In this document: positions 1 through 9,295 of the stretch, in pieces
Layout of the letters: every line of letters starts with the position of its first letter
Numbering within the stretch: position 1 is the stretch's first letter
Assembly (NCBI GenBank): GCA_003427395.1
Contig: BFEA01000060.1
Location: 1,430,669-1,487,498, forward strand
DNA from: Chara braunii
Lineage: Eukaryota > Streptophyta > Charophyceae > Charales > Characeae
Direction of reading: 5' to 3'
Length of the DNA: 56,830 nt
Position numbers and translations under genes: made by a program
The notes under the pieces: generated by a model
Databases searched by the model: none
What the model was told of the DNA's origin: nothing
What the model saw: the letters and a program-made list of their open reading frames with translations, nothing else

Positions 1-525
1 CCATACCCAGAATGATATCAAAAGGTAAATTCTTTTCTATGAGGAAGGTTAGTTCATGCACAATCTTCTTTCCTTCCTTCGTTCGGAACTGACACTTAAT
101 ACGATCAACAAACTGAGAGACAGTGATCGTACTCTTGTCTGCTAACATAGACGTTATAGGTCGAGACAAATCTTTTACCTTCATGCCGAGATGCAACTTA
201 CAAATTGCCGTTATAGGGTCTAGCATCACACCAACTCTTGTTCGTGCGATTTCAACATCTGCAAACAACAACTCGCCCTTAGTCTTTGCCTTTCGAGCCC
301 ATGAGTCACGTAATGCTAGCAATTCGTTACCTAACTCATCAAGGGAGTCATCCAGAGAGACAGAACATAAGACAATATCAGGGCGATCTGGATGATGGGC
401 TAAGGAAGAATCATCCTCTGCCAATTGAGAAGAAGGGTAGGAAGGGGTCGTAGGCGCCTTACCTGTCTGTTCGTTTTTACCCTTAATCTCAGTAGGAGCA
501 GATGCTATTCCTACTGGCTGTTCGC
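1..525 (-). CDS. Ty3/gypsy pol start: aspartic-protease region, cut by window edge
   Basis: Reading the minus strand from about 525 down to 1 gives one open frame with no stop. It ends at the window edge in the motif NLPFDIILGM, the conserved C-terminal part of plant Ty3/gypsy proteases just before reverse transcriptase; the right-hand element has the equivalent [11 protein letters not shown]. Upstream the frame contains ELLFADVEIARTRVGVMLDP, where the protease active-site loop (normally DSG) should lie. Here the Asp is followed by Pro-Ile instead of Ser-Gly, so catalysis is doubtful. The frame is minus-1 relative to gag and is entered at the slippery site at 526-532. Reverse transcriptase and integrase would lie to the left of the window. 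Family assignment is firm; activity is not. Confidence 0.8.
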
Positions 526-1830
526 TTTTGGGTTCCGGATCTGAGGGCAATAGGCGATCACATGTCCCGCTGTGCCGCACTTGAGACATTGCGCATTGTC
601 CATGCGCTCCTGCCAAGTCTTTCTAGTCATACCCATTTCGACCCATGGCTTCCCATCAGCAATGCCAGGGTGCCATGGAAACGCTTTTTGTTTCTTCCCT
701 CCTGTCCTGGGTGGTCCTCCCTTATTGGCCACAACAGCAGTGACTTCCCCCTTCCCGGAGTCACTGTTGTTGTCATTCTCCTCGTTTGGCCACTTTTCCA
801 CCGTGTCGTCATCAAAGACGACAAGGGTGTGGTCCTGACGCTTCTGTCGCGAGAGAACTCGTTTCCCATTGTACTGTCTTCCTCCTCCTCCTCCAGACTT
901 GACTACCGCTGCATAGGAATTTTTGACTTGAGAAGTCATCTGTTCCCTTTGCAGGGCGAGGTCACAAATTTGCCTATAATTGTACTTACCGGACTTCGCT
1001 TCGGTGACTAAATGTCCCCGGATGGGCTCAGGCAATGCGCGGGAATAGATGTACAGCACTTGGCTGTCCTGCAAGTTCAATCCAGGAACCTGCAACAATC
1101 GGTCAACTTCTCGGGACAAAGCCTCAACTGACGTCCAATGCTTTTGACCAATTGACGACAATTGGTCAAAGGCCTTGTCGGCCGTCGTCTTGTCGAGGAA
1201 ACGGTCCCTGGTTTTCGCCAAGAACTGTTTCAGCATCGATGTCTTTGCCCACTCACCGATATCTTCGAACCCCGCCGCATTGGCCTCGGCCAGCACCCAT
1301 TGCTTGGCCTCACCACCCATGCAAGAAGTGGTGAACGCGACTTGGGACTCCGGCTCGACCGGTGCGGTACTCACATACGTCTGGATTTCTGCAATCCACA
1401 GCAACAGACTTTCTTCTTTCTTGTTGCAAAAGGTAAATGGCAACTTCATCTTCTCCTTTTCTTTCTTCTTTGGTTTTTCGGGTTCAGCGCTTGTCTTTTC
1501 TGGAGTTTCTTTAGGAGTAGACTTAGAAGAATGAGAAAAGTGAGGAGTAGATGGTTGACTTGATCCATTTCCATTGGATCCATTTCCATTTGTCTTTATC
1601 ACGGGACCAGCAGACTTTATTGCGTCCCCCATCAACTTCTTTACTTCTTTCTTCTCCTTCTTCTCTTCTTGTTCTTCTTCTCCCTGAATCTGATTCTTAC
1701 CTTTCACAATATTAGCAATTGTTCTCAATCCAACAGTGATTTCATCCAACTGATTTTGCTGTCTATCAATCTTCTCTTCTAGAAAGGTAAAGGTAAGATA
1801 TGTCACAATATGAGCCAACGTTTGTGACAT
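511..1830 (-). CDS. gag: Ty3/gypsy Gag with CCHC zinc knuckle
   Basis: This 439-residue uninterrupted frame has the layout of a plant retrotransposon Gag. A Lys/Glu-rich N-terminal part (about residues 60-130) is followed by a capsid-like core (about 130-300, including the FCNKKEESLLLWIAEIQTYV segment), then a basic Gly-rich linker and a C-terminal zinc knuckle CLKCGTAGHVIAYC (CX2CX4HX4C, residues 415-428). Gag packages element RNA in cytoplasmic particles. The frame stays open upstream of the chosen ATG to about 1876, and the preceding N-terminal piece (1877-2407) is in another frame, so the native Gag probably began further upstream. The TAG stop lies 13 bases past a CCCAAAA slippery heptamer, and the protease continues in the minus-1 frame. 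An intact frame suggests relative youth, although the adjoining protease has lost its DSG. Confidence 0.85.
   Translation of the reverse strand: MSQTLAHIVTYLTFTFLEEKIDRQQNQLDEITVGLRTIANIVKGKNQIQGEEEQEEKKEKKEVKKLMGDAIKSAGPVIKTNGNGSNGNGSSQPSTPHFSHSSKSTPKETPEKTSAEPEKPKKKEKEKMKLPFTFCNKKEESLLLWIAEIQTYVSTAPVEPESQVAFTTSCMGGEAKQWVLAEANAAGFEDIGEWAKTSMLKQFLAKTRDRFLDKTTADKAFDQLSSIGQKHWTSVEALSREVDRLLQVPGLNLQDSQVLYIYSRALPEPIRGHLVTEAKSGKYNYRQICDLALQREQMTSQVKNSYAAVVKSGGGGGRQYNGKRVLSRQKRQDHTLVVFDDDTVEKWPNEENDNNSDSGKGEVTAVVANKGGPPRTGGKKQKAFPWHPGIADGKPWVEMGMTRKTWQERMDNAQCLKCGTAGHVIAYCPQIRNPKANSQ
526..532 (-). promoter_or_regulatory. Candidate minus-1 ribosomal frameshift site (CCCAAAA) between gag and protease
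   Basis: On the minus strand the bases read C CCA AAA in the gag zero frame, which matches the canonical X XXY YYZ slippery heptamer. The gag stop codon is at 511-513, four sense codons later. Slipping back one base leads into AGC GAA CAG CCA GTA and so on, which is exactly the frame that stays open through the protease to the window edge. Heptamer, phase and continuation are seen directly. Function is inferred, and no downstream pseudoknot was evaluated. Confidence 0.6.
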
Positions 1831-1876
1831 GTCAGTCTGTTCACCGACTTCTGTTCCTATTACTTGCCTGATCTCT

Positions 1877-2407
1877 TTAACTCTTTGTCCTCTTCGTTGT
1901 TCCTGTTCTCTTCTTCGAGATACTTCTTCTTTCTTTCTTTCTTTCTTTCGCAGCCAAGGCCTCTCTTAGCTGCTGGATATTGGAATCAATCGATTCTTCA
2001 CTTCTGTTTTTACTTCCCCCTTGCGAGTAGCTTCCATGATCTCTTCCAATTGCTTTTAAAGCAAACTGGTCTAGAGCCTGTCCCTCCTGAGCAATCAGTT
2101 TGGAGGCCTCTGTACTGGGTGCCACAACCTCCACAGCCGTGATAGACTTCTTCAGGTGGTCTTCAACCCCCTGAAGATCGAAATTATCACGGATGTGTTG
2201 CTCGGCATCTGGTCCAGACAGTTGTACCTCCACCAGGAACTGATTCCACAAGGCTAACAGTTCCTCTCTCTTTCTGTCAGCCTGTCCCCTTGTCCTGAGT
2301 TCAGACGGTCCTTCCCCAACGGAAAGTGTGATCGGAAAAGAAAACAGGAAAGTAGTCAGGAATCTCNTCAAGATAGACTGTTGCAGACATTTCCAGAAGT
2401 AAGACAT
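1877..2407 (-). pseudogene. Gag N-terminal region, shifted out of frame
   Basis: This 176-residue frame begins with an ATG at 2405-2407 and contains a helical, charged region (LRTRGQADRKREELLALWNQ and following) resembling retrotransposon Gag N-termini. It ends in a Lys/Arg/Glu-rich stretch encoded by a (TTTC)n run at about 1927-1950. It stops at 1877, only about 45 bases before the Gag ATG, and the Gag frame is open across that gap. A length change in the tetranucleotide run is the simplest reason the two frames no longer join. One ambiguous base (position 2367) falls within the first 14 residues. It could instead be a separate small upstream ORF. Confidence 0.55.
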
Positions 2408-3510
2408 TTTGAGAGAACAGAAACACGAAAATTCGTTGGCCAGATTATTTATCGCAAAATAAACAATAATTCATGGTCACCTGAATCAGCACGCTGTTCT
2501 ACCGCAAAAGACAATAATTTCACGGTCACCTATCCGACACTCTATCTGAGTCAAAAGAATAATAATAAGGAACAGAAGTTTTCTAATTCTATTTGCTGTT
2601 CTGTTTTCAATGTGATGACATCCTACTCTATCTTAGGTACCGCAACTCCAGGCCAGCATGATCATCAACAAACACAAGTGAGTACACAGGTACACAACAT
2701 AGCCAGACAACAGGTAAGTCCGCCAACAAAAATCAATCAATAGTTAGCGTTTTTCCCTTCTTGCTGTTTCGTCCTTCTTTGTCCTGTGTGACCAGCACAC
2801 AATCTGACGTTCGGCACCACAGCCACGTCAGTCTTCTTGCCGTGCCGCTTCAGTCATCAGAATGCTGTCCTCACTTAGGCACGATCGTGCCTGCCACGTG
2901 TCACCCCTGGCCTGCCAACTCAGCAACTCGATGAGTATGCCAGGTCAGCAGTTCAATGAATATCATCAATGGGGTGCACGTCAGCAATGTATGCTGAAAT
3001 CGAAATACCAGCCTGCCCCGATGTCGAAGTTCCAACCTGCCACGTGTATCCCCTGGAGTGCCAACACAGCAGCACTTCTGTCTGCCACATCAGCACCGTA
3101 ATCCAGTCAACATCATCGAGGGGGTACACGTCAGGAGCGGTACCAACACGCCATGTAAGCCGGGTAACTGAATATGACACTGCCACGTCAGCCTCTTATC
3201 TCACCGAATGGTGAGTCAGCAATGCCACATCGTCAATCTGCTAACATCCACCGGCCACGTCAGCGATACTGCATACTCCAAATATCAATGCCACGTGGAT
3301 GCCACGTCAGCATATGACGTGCGCTATCATCAATGCCACGTCAATGCCACGTCAGCATCGGACATATGAACCAAGGCAACGTTAATGCCTCGTTAATGCC
3401 TCGTTAATGCAACGTCAGAATCTGACGTGCGCTCTCTTGTCCACGTCAGCCACTTCAATGTAGATGCCACCAATTGTCGTTGTCGTCTCGGTCACACTAT
3501 CGGAAGATCT
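2408..3510 (-). other. Element leader with ACGT-core motif array
   Basis: No coding capacity. This is the stretch between the primer binding site and the gag region. It is filled with degenerate copies of GCCACGTCAGC, CCACGTCA and CCACGTG (for example around 2822, 2895, 3041, 3182, 3257, 3291, 3300, 3338, 3350), interleaved with degenerate fragments such as GCATACTCC and GTTAATGCC. The ACGT core is the classical binding core of plant bZIP factors. Whether the repeats act in transcription or are just a decayed minisatellite cannot be told from sequence. Confidence 0.6.
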
Positions 3511-3522
3511 GCTCCGATACCA
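3511..3522 (-). promoter_or_regulatory. Retrotransposon primer binding site, tRNA-iMet
   Basis: The minus strand reads TGGTATCGGAGC, one base different from the standard plant initiator-Met PBS TGGTATCAGAGC. It lies just inside a TG/CA-type terminus (TGCAATGAGCCC on the + strand from about 3526) and about 1.1 kb upstream of the gag region on the same strand, the expected order for a Ty3/gypsy element: LTR, PBS, leader, gag, protease. Confidence 0.8.
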
Positions 3523-4499
3523 AATTGCAATGAGCCCAGACGTGATGATACTCGTGAACATTACCAGTCCATATGATTATCGATCTGCTGATGAATGACA
3601 AACAATCGCGAATGTGTGTGATGATAGAATGAGGTGAGAATCATACACAGACGAAGGAGGAGAGAGGGAGAATAGACAAAGGAGAGAGAAGAAGACAACA
3701 GCCCACTTCTACTTCGGGTTCCTCCTCCTGCTTGCCACCTCATCAATCAATAGACTGAATACAATGTCTGAAGTTCTTCCTCAAGGTGCCACGTGGCACG
3801 TCAATCTGTCTACATCAGCAAATGGAGAGTATCGTCATCAACCAGGTACGTATCCTCGATAACCACAGTCTTGATCCCTTTCCGAAATGACGAAGAATCA
3901 GAACAGCCTCATCAATCTCGCAGCCCGCCACATCATCAATCATATACAGGTGGCAGCGGCCACGTCAGCAATGGCGCATGGAAGCTGCCACGTCAGCATG
4001 CCCAGAAGACCATCGCCAGCCAGCACCTTGCCAGCCAGCAGCGCCTTGCCATCCTCCTCTGCCAGCATATAGCCGGCGTCAAGCCAATGTCGCAATGTCG
4101 CAGCATAGCAACAGCGTCAAGTCCACGTGTGAAGTCAGCATTCACGCAAGACTGAATGTCCTCCAGCCAGGAAGTCAACTCTTAAATAGCGTGGATGCGG
4201 GGTCTGGACCCCGGGTGCTGAAGTCTTGCACCGTCCAGATCTCGATGTGAAGGAGGGCCCAGATTGGCCAGAAACTGTGTTCTTCCCGCCCTGAATGCTG
4301 TCTGGGTACCTGCACACAACAAGTGAATGTATCCGACCATAGGCCTGGGTGTGGTACCTTTGACTCTACAGTTGACTTTGACTGTTGAATTTCCTTTGTG
4401 CTGCGTTCGGTCACACAGCCTCCTCGACAGACTTAGGCTGGGCATGTCTCGCTCACATAGCCCAGCACAGACAACAGAGTCTGTGTCTTACCGGGGGCA
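3523..4499 (-). repeat. Candidate 5' LTR of the left gypsy element
   Basis: The inner end is fixed by the PBS: the minus strand ends in GGGCTCATTGCA directly before it. A TATA-like CTATTTAAGAG on the minus strand at about 4180-4190 could be the LTR promoter. The array of CCACGTCAG-type motifs continues here (about 3788, 3960, 3990, 4120). The outer end is uncertain; a sharp change occurs near 4499, where the + strand reads CCGGGGGCAA then TGTTATGAGCCCC, which itself looks like a polypurine tract followed by an LTR start. The partner LTR would be outside the window, so the LTR call cannot be confirmed by comparison. Confidence 0.4.
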
Positions 4500-4768
4500 A
4501 TGTTATGAGCCCCGGTCTGCTGCTGAACTGGGTTACCGCACCAGGGCTTTCACACCACCGATGTATGTTTGTGAGGGATTGGTTGCAGTCTGAGTCAGGT
4601 TTGAGTCAGTCCATGTGTATCAAGTCTTCCGCTGTAATTGTACTTACTCTGTGTTATCTGGTCGGTTCTGGGAATCTGCGCCATACTTATGACTGTGTTT
4701 CACGAGTATGCAACACATTAGCAGTCTTCTCCGCCTCAATCCGCTTCGACTCATCCATACCTTTCTCT
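4500..4768 (+). other. LTR-like terminus on + strand; otherwise unassigned
   Basis: Begins TGTTATGAGCCCC after a purine-rich CCGGGGGCAA, the look of a 3' LTR start on the + strand. I cannot find its other end or a second copy. No coding signal. Confidence 0.3.
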
Positions 4769-5108
4769 GCCTCCAATCATCCAAGCTCGTCCTTCACACT
4801 TACAGACCATGTCACAAGTTGCAGAAATACCCCTGACACATCACAACTTGGACTACAGCACATTTTGCAAACAGAAATTCGCTGCCACTGTTGGTTTCTC
4901 CTTTGAGACCCTCTTCTTCCTGTCTCTTATACACATCTAGATGTGTATAAGAGACAGGCCTCCAATCATCCAAGCTCGTCCTTCACACTTACAGACCATG
5001 TCACAAGTTGCAGAAATACCCCTGACACATCACAACTTGGACTACAGCACATTTTGCAAACAGAAATTCGCTGCCACTGTTGGTTTCTCCTTTGAGACCC
5101 TCTTCTTC
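4769..5108. other. Assembly artefact: 151-bp duplication around a Nextera junction adapter
   Basis: Bases 4769-4919 and 4958-5108 are identical 151-bp direct copies. Between them, 4920-4957 is the 19-bp Tn5 mosaic end CTGTCTCTTATACACATCT followed by its exact reverse complement, which is the circularisation junction of a Nextera mate-pair library. The 151-bp length equals a common Illumina read length. The real genome should have one copy and no adapter. Translation across it produces the telltale peptide MCIRDR. Confidence 0.97.
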
Positions 5109-5604
5109 TTCTTCTTCTCGGGTTTGGACAGCTGCTGGTCCACGGGGACCCTCTTTCTTGCCTGTGAGTGAGCACGCCCCTGTCATCTTTTCTTACCACC
5201 TCCCTTTGGTTCAGCTCCTCTGTTATGGGACCCAAACACTTGGCTGACATCCCAATTGTTGGCAGTGGCGATAGCAGTGGTAGGAATTTACCAAGCTTCA
5301 AATGATTTCCAACATGTATAAGTCGTGAAGACAGAAACGGGAAAAGCACAATTAATTGGAAGCTTCACACCAAATTTGCATAGAGTAGTCGCACCAGCGT
5401 CGTCGATAAAAACGAGACGAGAAGAAGTTATATCCACTTGGGTGTGTGGCTGGCCTGAGCAGCCTACTAAAAGAAGAGCAAGGCACTGAAAACCATGCGG
5501 TATAGGGCCAGAACACACTTGGTGGCCATGGCGTCGCCCAGACTCTGTCCTTCGGCTTCCAAAAAATAGCGCTGCTCCTGCGTCCCGTCTGGAAGCTGAC
5601 TGTT
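5109..5604. other. No recognised feature
   Basis: Short open frames only, with no protein family or RNA recognised. It begins with a CTT/TTC trinucleotide run at about 5101-5117. Confidence 0.5.
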
Positions 5605-5755
5605 AGAATACCAACTGGCCTAGCTCGGCTGGTACACCCCCCGAACTGCGGAAATACAGACCCGAGTTCAAACTCTACTGGAAGCAGATGAGCGAAATAC
5701 TACAATTCTGGATCGAAGGGCGACAATGTTTTTTTTTTTTTTTTTTTTTTTTTTG
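5605..5755 (+). repeat. tRNA-derived SINE head with poly(T) tail region
   Basis: CCTAGCTCGGCTGGTA (about 5619) resembles a pol III A box and GAGTTCAAACTC (about 5663) a B box, spaced as in a tRNA. No acceptor stem or CCA-side pairing is evident, so it is not a functional tRNA. A run of T at about 5730-5754 follows. The same head occurs at 30320-30400 (+) and on the minus strand at about 6187-6215. Confidence 0.55.
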
Positions 5756-5861
5756 GTTAAATTTCGACACCCTTAATATATCATCATTGAACTGACTAGC
5801 CACAGGCAATTCGGAATGATCTCATCCTCTTCATCTGAAGTTATCTGGATTTGAACTGGAG

Positions 5862-6198
5862 TCTGAACAGCAATCTCGTCAAAACAGACATATTTTATAT
5901 TTTGAACGAAATTGAAACCTCATAAATTGACCCTGTTTTAGGTGGAAATTTTAAGCTCTTGAGGGTCCGCCCTGGATGTATCTGGACTTCGCTGGAGTCC
6001 AGGGGGTTCAGCGTTCTGAAAACGCCGTATCACCTGTATGTATCTGGACTTGGCTGCCATGCTGGGGGTAGGGCGTTTTCAGAATACTGTACCCTCAGGA
6101 GCTTGTAATGTGGACCTAAATTGGGCCAATTTATGAGGTTTGAATTTCATTCAAAAAATAAAATATATCCGTTTCTTTACTGTTCAGGGTCGTACCAA
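5862..6198. repeat. Long inverted repeat / foldback element flanked by SINE sequence
   Basis: Both arms start with CTGAACAG when read inward (left from 5862, right on the minus strand from about 6198). They then share ATATTTTAT, GAA(C/T)GAAATT and CCTCATAAATTG in order, giving arms of about 100 bp. The loop region holds two copies of GTATCTGGACTT and GAAAACGCC-type inverted words, so the whole can fold as one hairpin. A B-box-like TTTGAACTGGAG lies just left and an inverted A-box-like ACCAACTGAGCTAGACC just right (6192), so the hairpin may have entered a SINE. Confidence 0.6.
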
Positions 6199-6214
6199 CT
6201 GAGCTAGACCTGTT

Positions 6215-6926
6215 GGCTACTGTACTCTCCCTCTTCTTTCTTTTTTTTTTTTTTGTTTGTACTCTATTTCTAACTTGCTACCAGTCGTCTTACTGGGTCG
6301 AATTTGCCTCGGCCTTACAGGATCACTGTCCGGCGTCCACTACTGTCTTCACCCGAATAGAACGCCAGGTCGTTATCGGACCATGTGGACTGAATGTTCC
6401 AGCAAAAATGAAATGATACAGAGAGAAGATTAGCGCAGGCCGTGTCACAACAATACACAGAAGTGGTAGAGTTTTGGAAAACACAGACATTCAATGCGTT
6501 TACTATGTCGTGCGGGAATTCTGCATGTGGAAATCGAGTCCTGACCCCAACAGAGCCATGCCTCGTATGCCACCCCCCTGTTACGTGGTAATGCGCTTTT
6601 AACCCAGGCTCCCCTTGTGATCACACACATTACCCACCATAGATGGCCTGAGTCCTCCAGGGATGGGTGAACGCAGGCCTTTCAAAAGACAAATATTAAC
6701 ACTAATTTACTCCTACACCTTTACCTGCACACCATTCGGCCGTGGGGATACAGCAGAGTGGAGGTGGAGCCATTGTAGGCCGGCCCCCCATTCTTGTCTC
6801 GGAGACCCACATAATAAAAGTTAAATAACAGAAGAATGGAATCCATTTGAACGAAAACTCACTGAGGTCCAGATTCCTGGCCTTCTCAGACCAGGAGAAA
6901 GGGACCCTTTTCCGTCTCTCAGAAAA
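6215..6926. other. Mostly unassigned; half of a family-A MITE
   Basis: At 6340-6400 the sequence matches one arm of the family-A MITE (CTGTCTTCACCCGAATAGAA, then GTCGTTAT). The other arm is not seen. The rest has no recognised gene. Confidence 0.4.
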
Positions 6927-7100
6927 CCACTAGTACCTTCGCCGTCTCGTTTCGGCAAGTTTTAGCCTATGCCCGAACTTTTAGTAGGCCGGGCCCGACA
7001 ACGGCTGCCGTTGATAAATCTGATCGGTGGCCGTCGTTTCGTTTCGGCCTCCTGAAAGGTCGGATGCGCACTATTTTCTGAAATTCTTGGAAGTGGTAGC
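6927..7100 (-). mobile_element. Family-C MITE, reversed copy
   Basis: Starts AAACCACTAGTACC, the terminal sequence of family C. The stretch TGATAAATCTGATC through TTTCGGCCTCCTGAAAGGTC (about 7010-7065) is the reverse complement, with a few changes, of the interior of the copy at 33490-33659. The far terminus is degenerate. Confidence 0.6.
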
Positions 7101-7137
7101 GTGAGTGTGCCCTCATTGAGGGCGTCTCAGCCCCGGG

Positions 7138-7445
7138 GCCAGGTTGTCAGATTCCAGAAAGACAGAGACAAACAAAAAAAAGGGAAACACGGATTTGGCC
7201 GTGAAATTGGCTCGAAACATTCCTCTAAGTGCCAGTGTGATCAGGGTTACGATCCTCTGAGGAAACACAGCTTGAGCAGATAACGGTGGCCAGGTTGTCA
7301 GATTCCAGAAAAACAAAGAAGTAAAAAAAAGAGGAAACATGGGTTCGGCCGTGAAATTGGCTCCTTAAATTCCTCTCCTTAAATTCCTCTAAGTGCCTGT
7401 GTGATCAGGGTTACAATCCTCTGAGGAAACTCAGCTTCAGCACAT
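7138..7445 (+). repeat. Tandem duplication, about 150-bp unit
   Basis: 7138-7281 and 7289-7445 repeat GCCAGGTTGTCAGATTCCAG, a short A-run, GGCCGTGAAATTGGCTC and GATCAGGGTTACRATCCTCT in order. The second copy has a small internal duplication of CCTTAAATTCCTCT. Confidence 0.85.
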
Positions 7446-7479
7446 CACGAATTCCGCCCTGCCTCGTTGGCAGGGGACT

Positions 7480-7672
7480 CGTAAGAAAAAAAGAAAAAAA
7501 AGGGGAAAAAAAGGAAGAAAAAAGCAAAAAAAAGGCAAAAAAAGGAAAGAAGAGGATTTTTTTTTCTTAAAGGAAAAAAAAGGAAAAAAAGAAAAAAAAA
7601 GACAAAGAAAAAAAAAAAAACAAGAAAAGAAAAGAAAAAAAAAAAAAAAAAAAAAAACGGAAAAAAAAACCA
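7480..7672 (+). repeat. A/G-rich low-complexity tract
   Basis: Almost entirely A with scattered G (runs of up to about 19 A); no other content. Confidence 0.9.
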
Positions 7673-7800
7673 CAACATCCACAATCTGACCGTTTTAGCT
7701 GGAAGATTCATTCTGTGGACTATTGTGAGCACGCCCTCCTAGACTACCCTGCCCGACATCATTGCAGTAGAGAAAGTATCTTCTGTTTTTTTTTTTTTTC

Positions 7801-7848
7801 TTTCGTCCGTGGGCAATATAAAACTAAATTTTATGGGACTTGCCGAGN

Positions 7849-7901
<53 letters not shown>

Positions 7902-7950
7902 CCTTTCGTCCGTGGGCAATATAACACTAAATTTTATGGGACTTGCCGAG
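7801..7950 (+). repeat. 47-bp direct repeat flanking an N and a long poly(T)
   Basis: TTTCGTCCGTGGGCAATATA and following through TTGCCGAG occurs at 7801-7847 and 7904-7950 with one visible mismatch, separated by one N (7848) and about 53 T. The arrangement suggests local misassembly at a homopolymer. Confidence 0.85.
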
Positions 7951-8530
7951 CCTGGGTCCCACTCCGATTTCTTCGGGAACGGGCGTTTTGTCATATTTTC
8001 CCAACACTGGCGGAGGTAGTAGTGGTTTAAGTAGTAGTCAATTAGTAGATGTTCCCCCATGCCCCCCTGCGTCCCTGCCCTTCCAACATCCTCCCCCCTT
8101 CCCCCCCCCCTCTGGTCACCTCTGGGACCCCCAGGATTACATGGCACCAGAATGGAATCCACTTTTCGCCGACGTTCAGATTTCCAATTCCCAACCTTTC
8201 GGGACCGGGAATTCCTCAGATCGGCTTGCAATGTGGTGGCTTTAGAATGTAGTTTGTGTTCGCCTCTCACGAAGGATTGTGCGATTGATAAAAATACTCA
8301 ATAGATATCCCACCATAATCCTCAGGTGTTATCCACCCTGTCTTATAGACATCTATCTTCAGTTTTTGACTGGAAGGAGCTGCTGATAAAATGTGGTTGG
8401 AACTTCACCTGTTCCCGATGATTCTTGCACCGGAGCACTTCCATGTGTCGACTCCCCGCCGCTCTCAGGGTAACTGAGGTAGGTTTCGGTTGTCGTACTG
8501 GGATATCCGCCGTATTGTACTATGTGGAGG
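7951..8530. other. No recognised gene
   Basis: C-rich runs near 8055-8110; AGTAGTGGTTTAAG (about 8020) resembles one terminus of family C. No supported gene. Confidence 0.4.
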
Positions 8531-8539
8531 CCTGATAGA

Positions 8540-8606
8540 CACTCCTTTTGACTCCTTTTGACTCCTTTTGACTCCCCTCGACTCCTTTTGACTCCTTTCG
8601 ACTCCT
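8540..8606 (+). repeat. 10-bp minisatellite GACTCCTTTT
   Basis: Seven near-perfect tandem units of GACTCCTTTT, with variants GACTCCCCTC and GACTCCTTTC. Confidence 0.9.
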
Positions 8607-8609
8607 GCG

Positions 8610-9290
8610 TCCCTAGTTAGAACAGCTGGTGAAGTGTTCCTTTGTTTGTGAACCAAACGACCGACCAGCAGGATCGGTACGTACATCTCCCTTGAGCAGC
8701 TTTCTGTATCCACTCCTGCGTTACTGCTGCCTGAAGTTGTTTGCAGGTGCTCTTCTACCTTAAACCACCGGTACATCCAAGGCTAAATTCACGGGCCAAG
8801 CTTTAACACCCCTTGCGCGCCAAGCTTTGCGGAAATGCCAGCGCGGTGTTTTTTATTTTAGTTTTTGCTGGCACCGGGGGCCATTTCGGTCCGGTTGCCC
8901 TGAGCCTCCGATTTGTTTTTCGGAGTGACTCAATCGTGTGAGTCTCAAGTTGTGGCCGGGGCCATGTACTGGTGGGTTAAAGCTCTGCACCTTCCCTTTT
9001 AGTCGTTGCCCACACTCCCACCGATGAGCTTTGCTTGTCATATATGTGGTGCAGCTGCCACACTTGGCTGCGGGAACCTTTTCTTTTCAAAAAGAGCCCT
9101 GACCCATCAGAGATGAGACGTCTTGTGAAGAGATGGTTCTGAATAAGCATCAGGGTCTCGGAGACGCATTTGTAGAGGAGCTCTGGTGCTATACTTCACT
9201 TTCAGTTAACTGAGCGATGAAAGTGTTCTGACTTCTCAACCTGCGGCTCCTCGTGAAGAAGCAGGTGGTGGGGTAGGTAGGTAGGTGCAA
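8610..9290. other. No recognised gene
   Basis: A family-C-like terminus TTAAACCACCGGTAC at about 8760. No protein or RNA recognised. A GGTAGGTAGGTA run lies at about 9275. Confidence 0.4.
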
Positions 9291-9295
9291 AAATG

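Noticed and set aside
502-1011. 169-residue + strand frame over gag
   Set aside because: Antisense shadow of the minus-strand gag, no domain.
4941-5171. Open frame starting MCIRDR
   Set aside because: It starts inside the Nextera junction adapter; the peptide is a known adapter artefact.
7437-7732. Phe-rich minus-strand frames that look membrane-like
   Set aside because: They translate the A/G-rich low-complexity tract.
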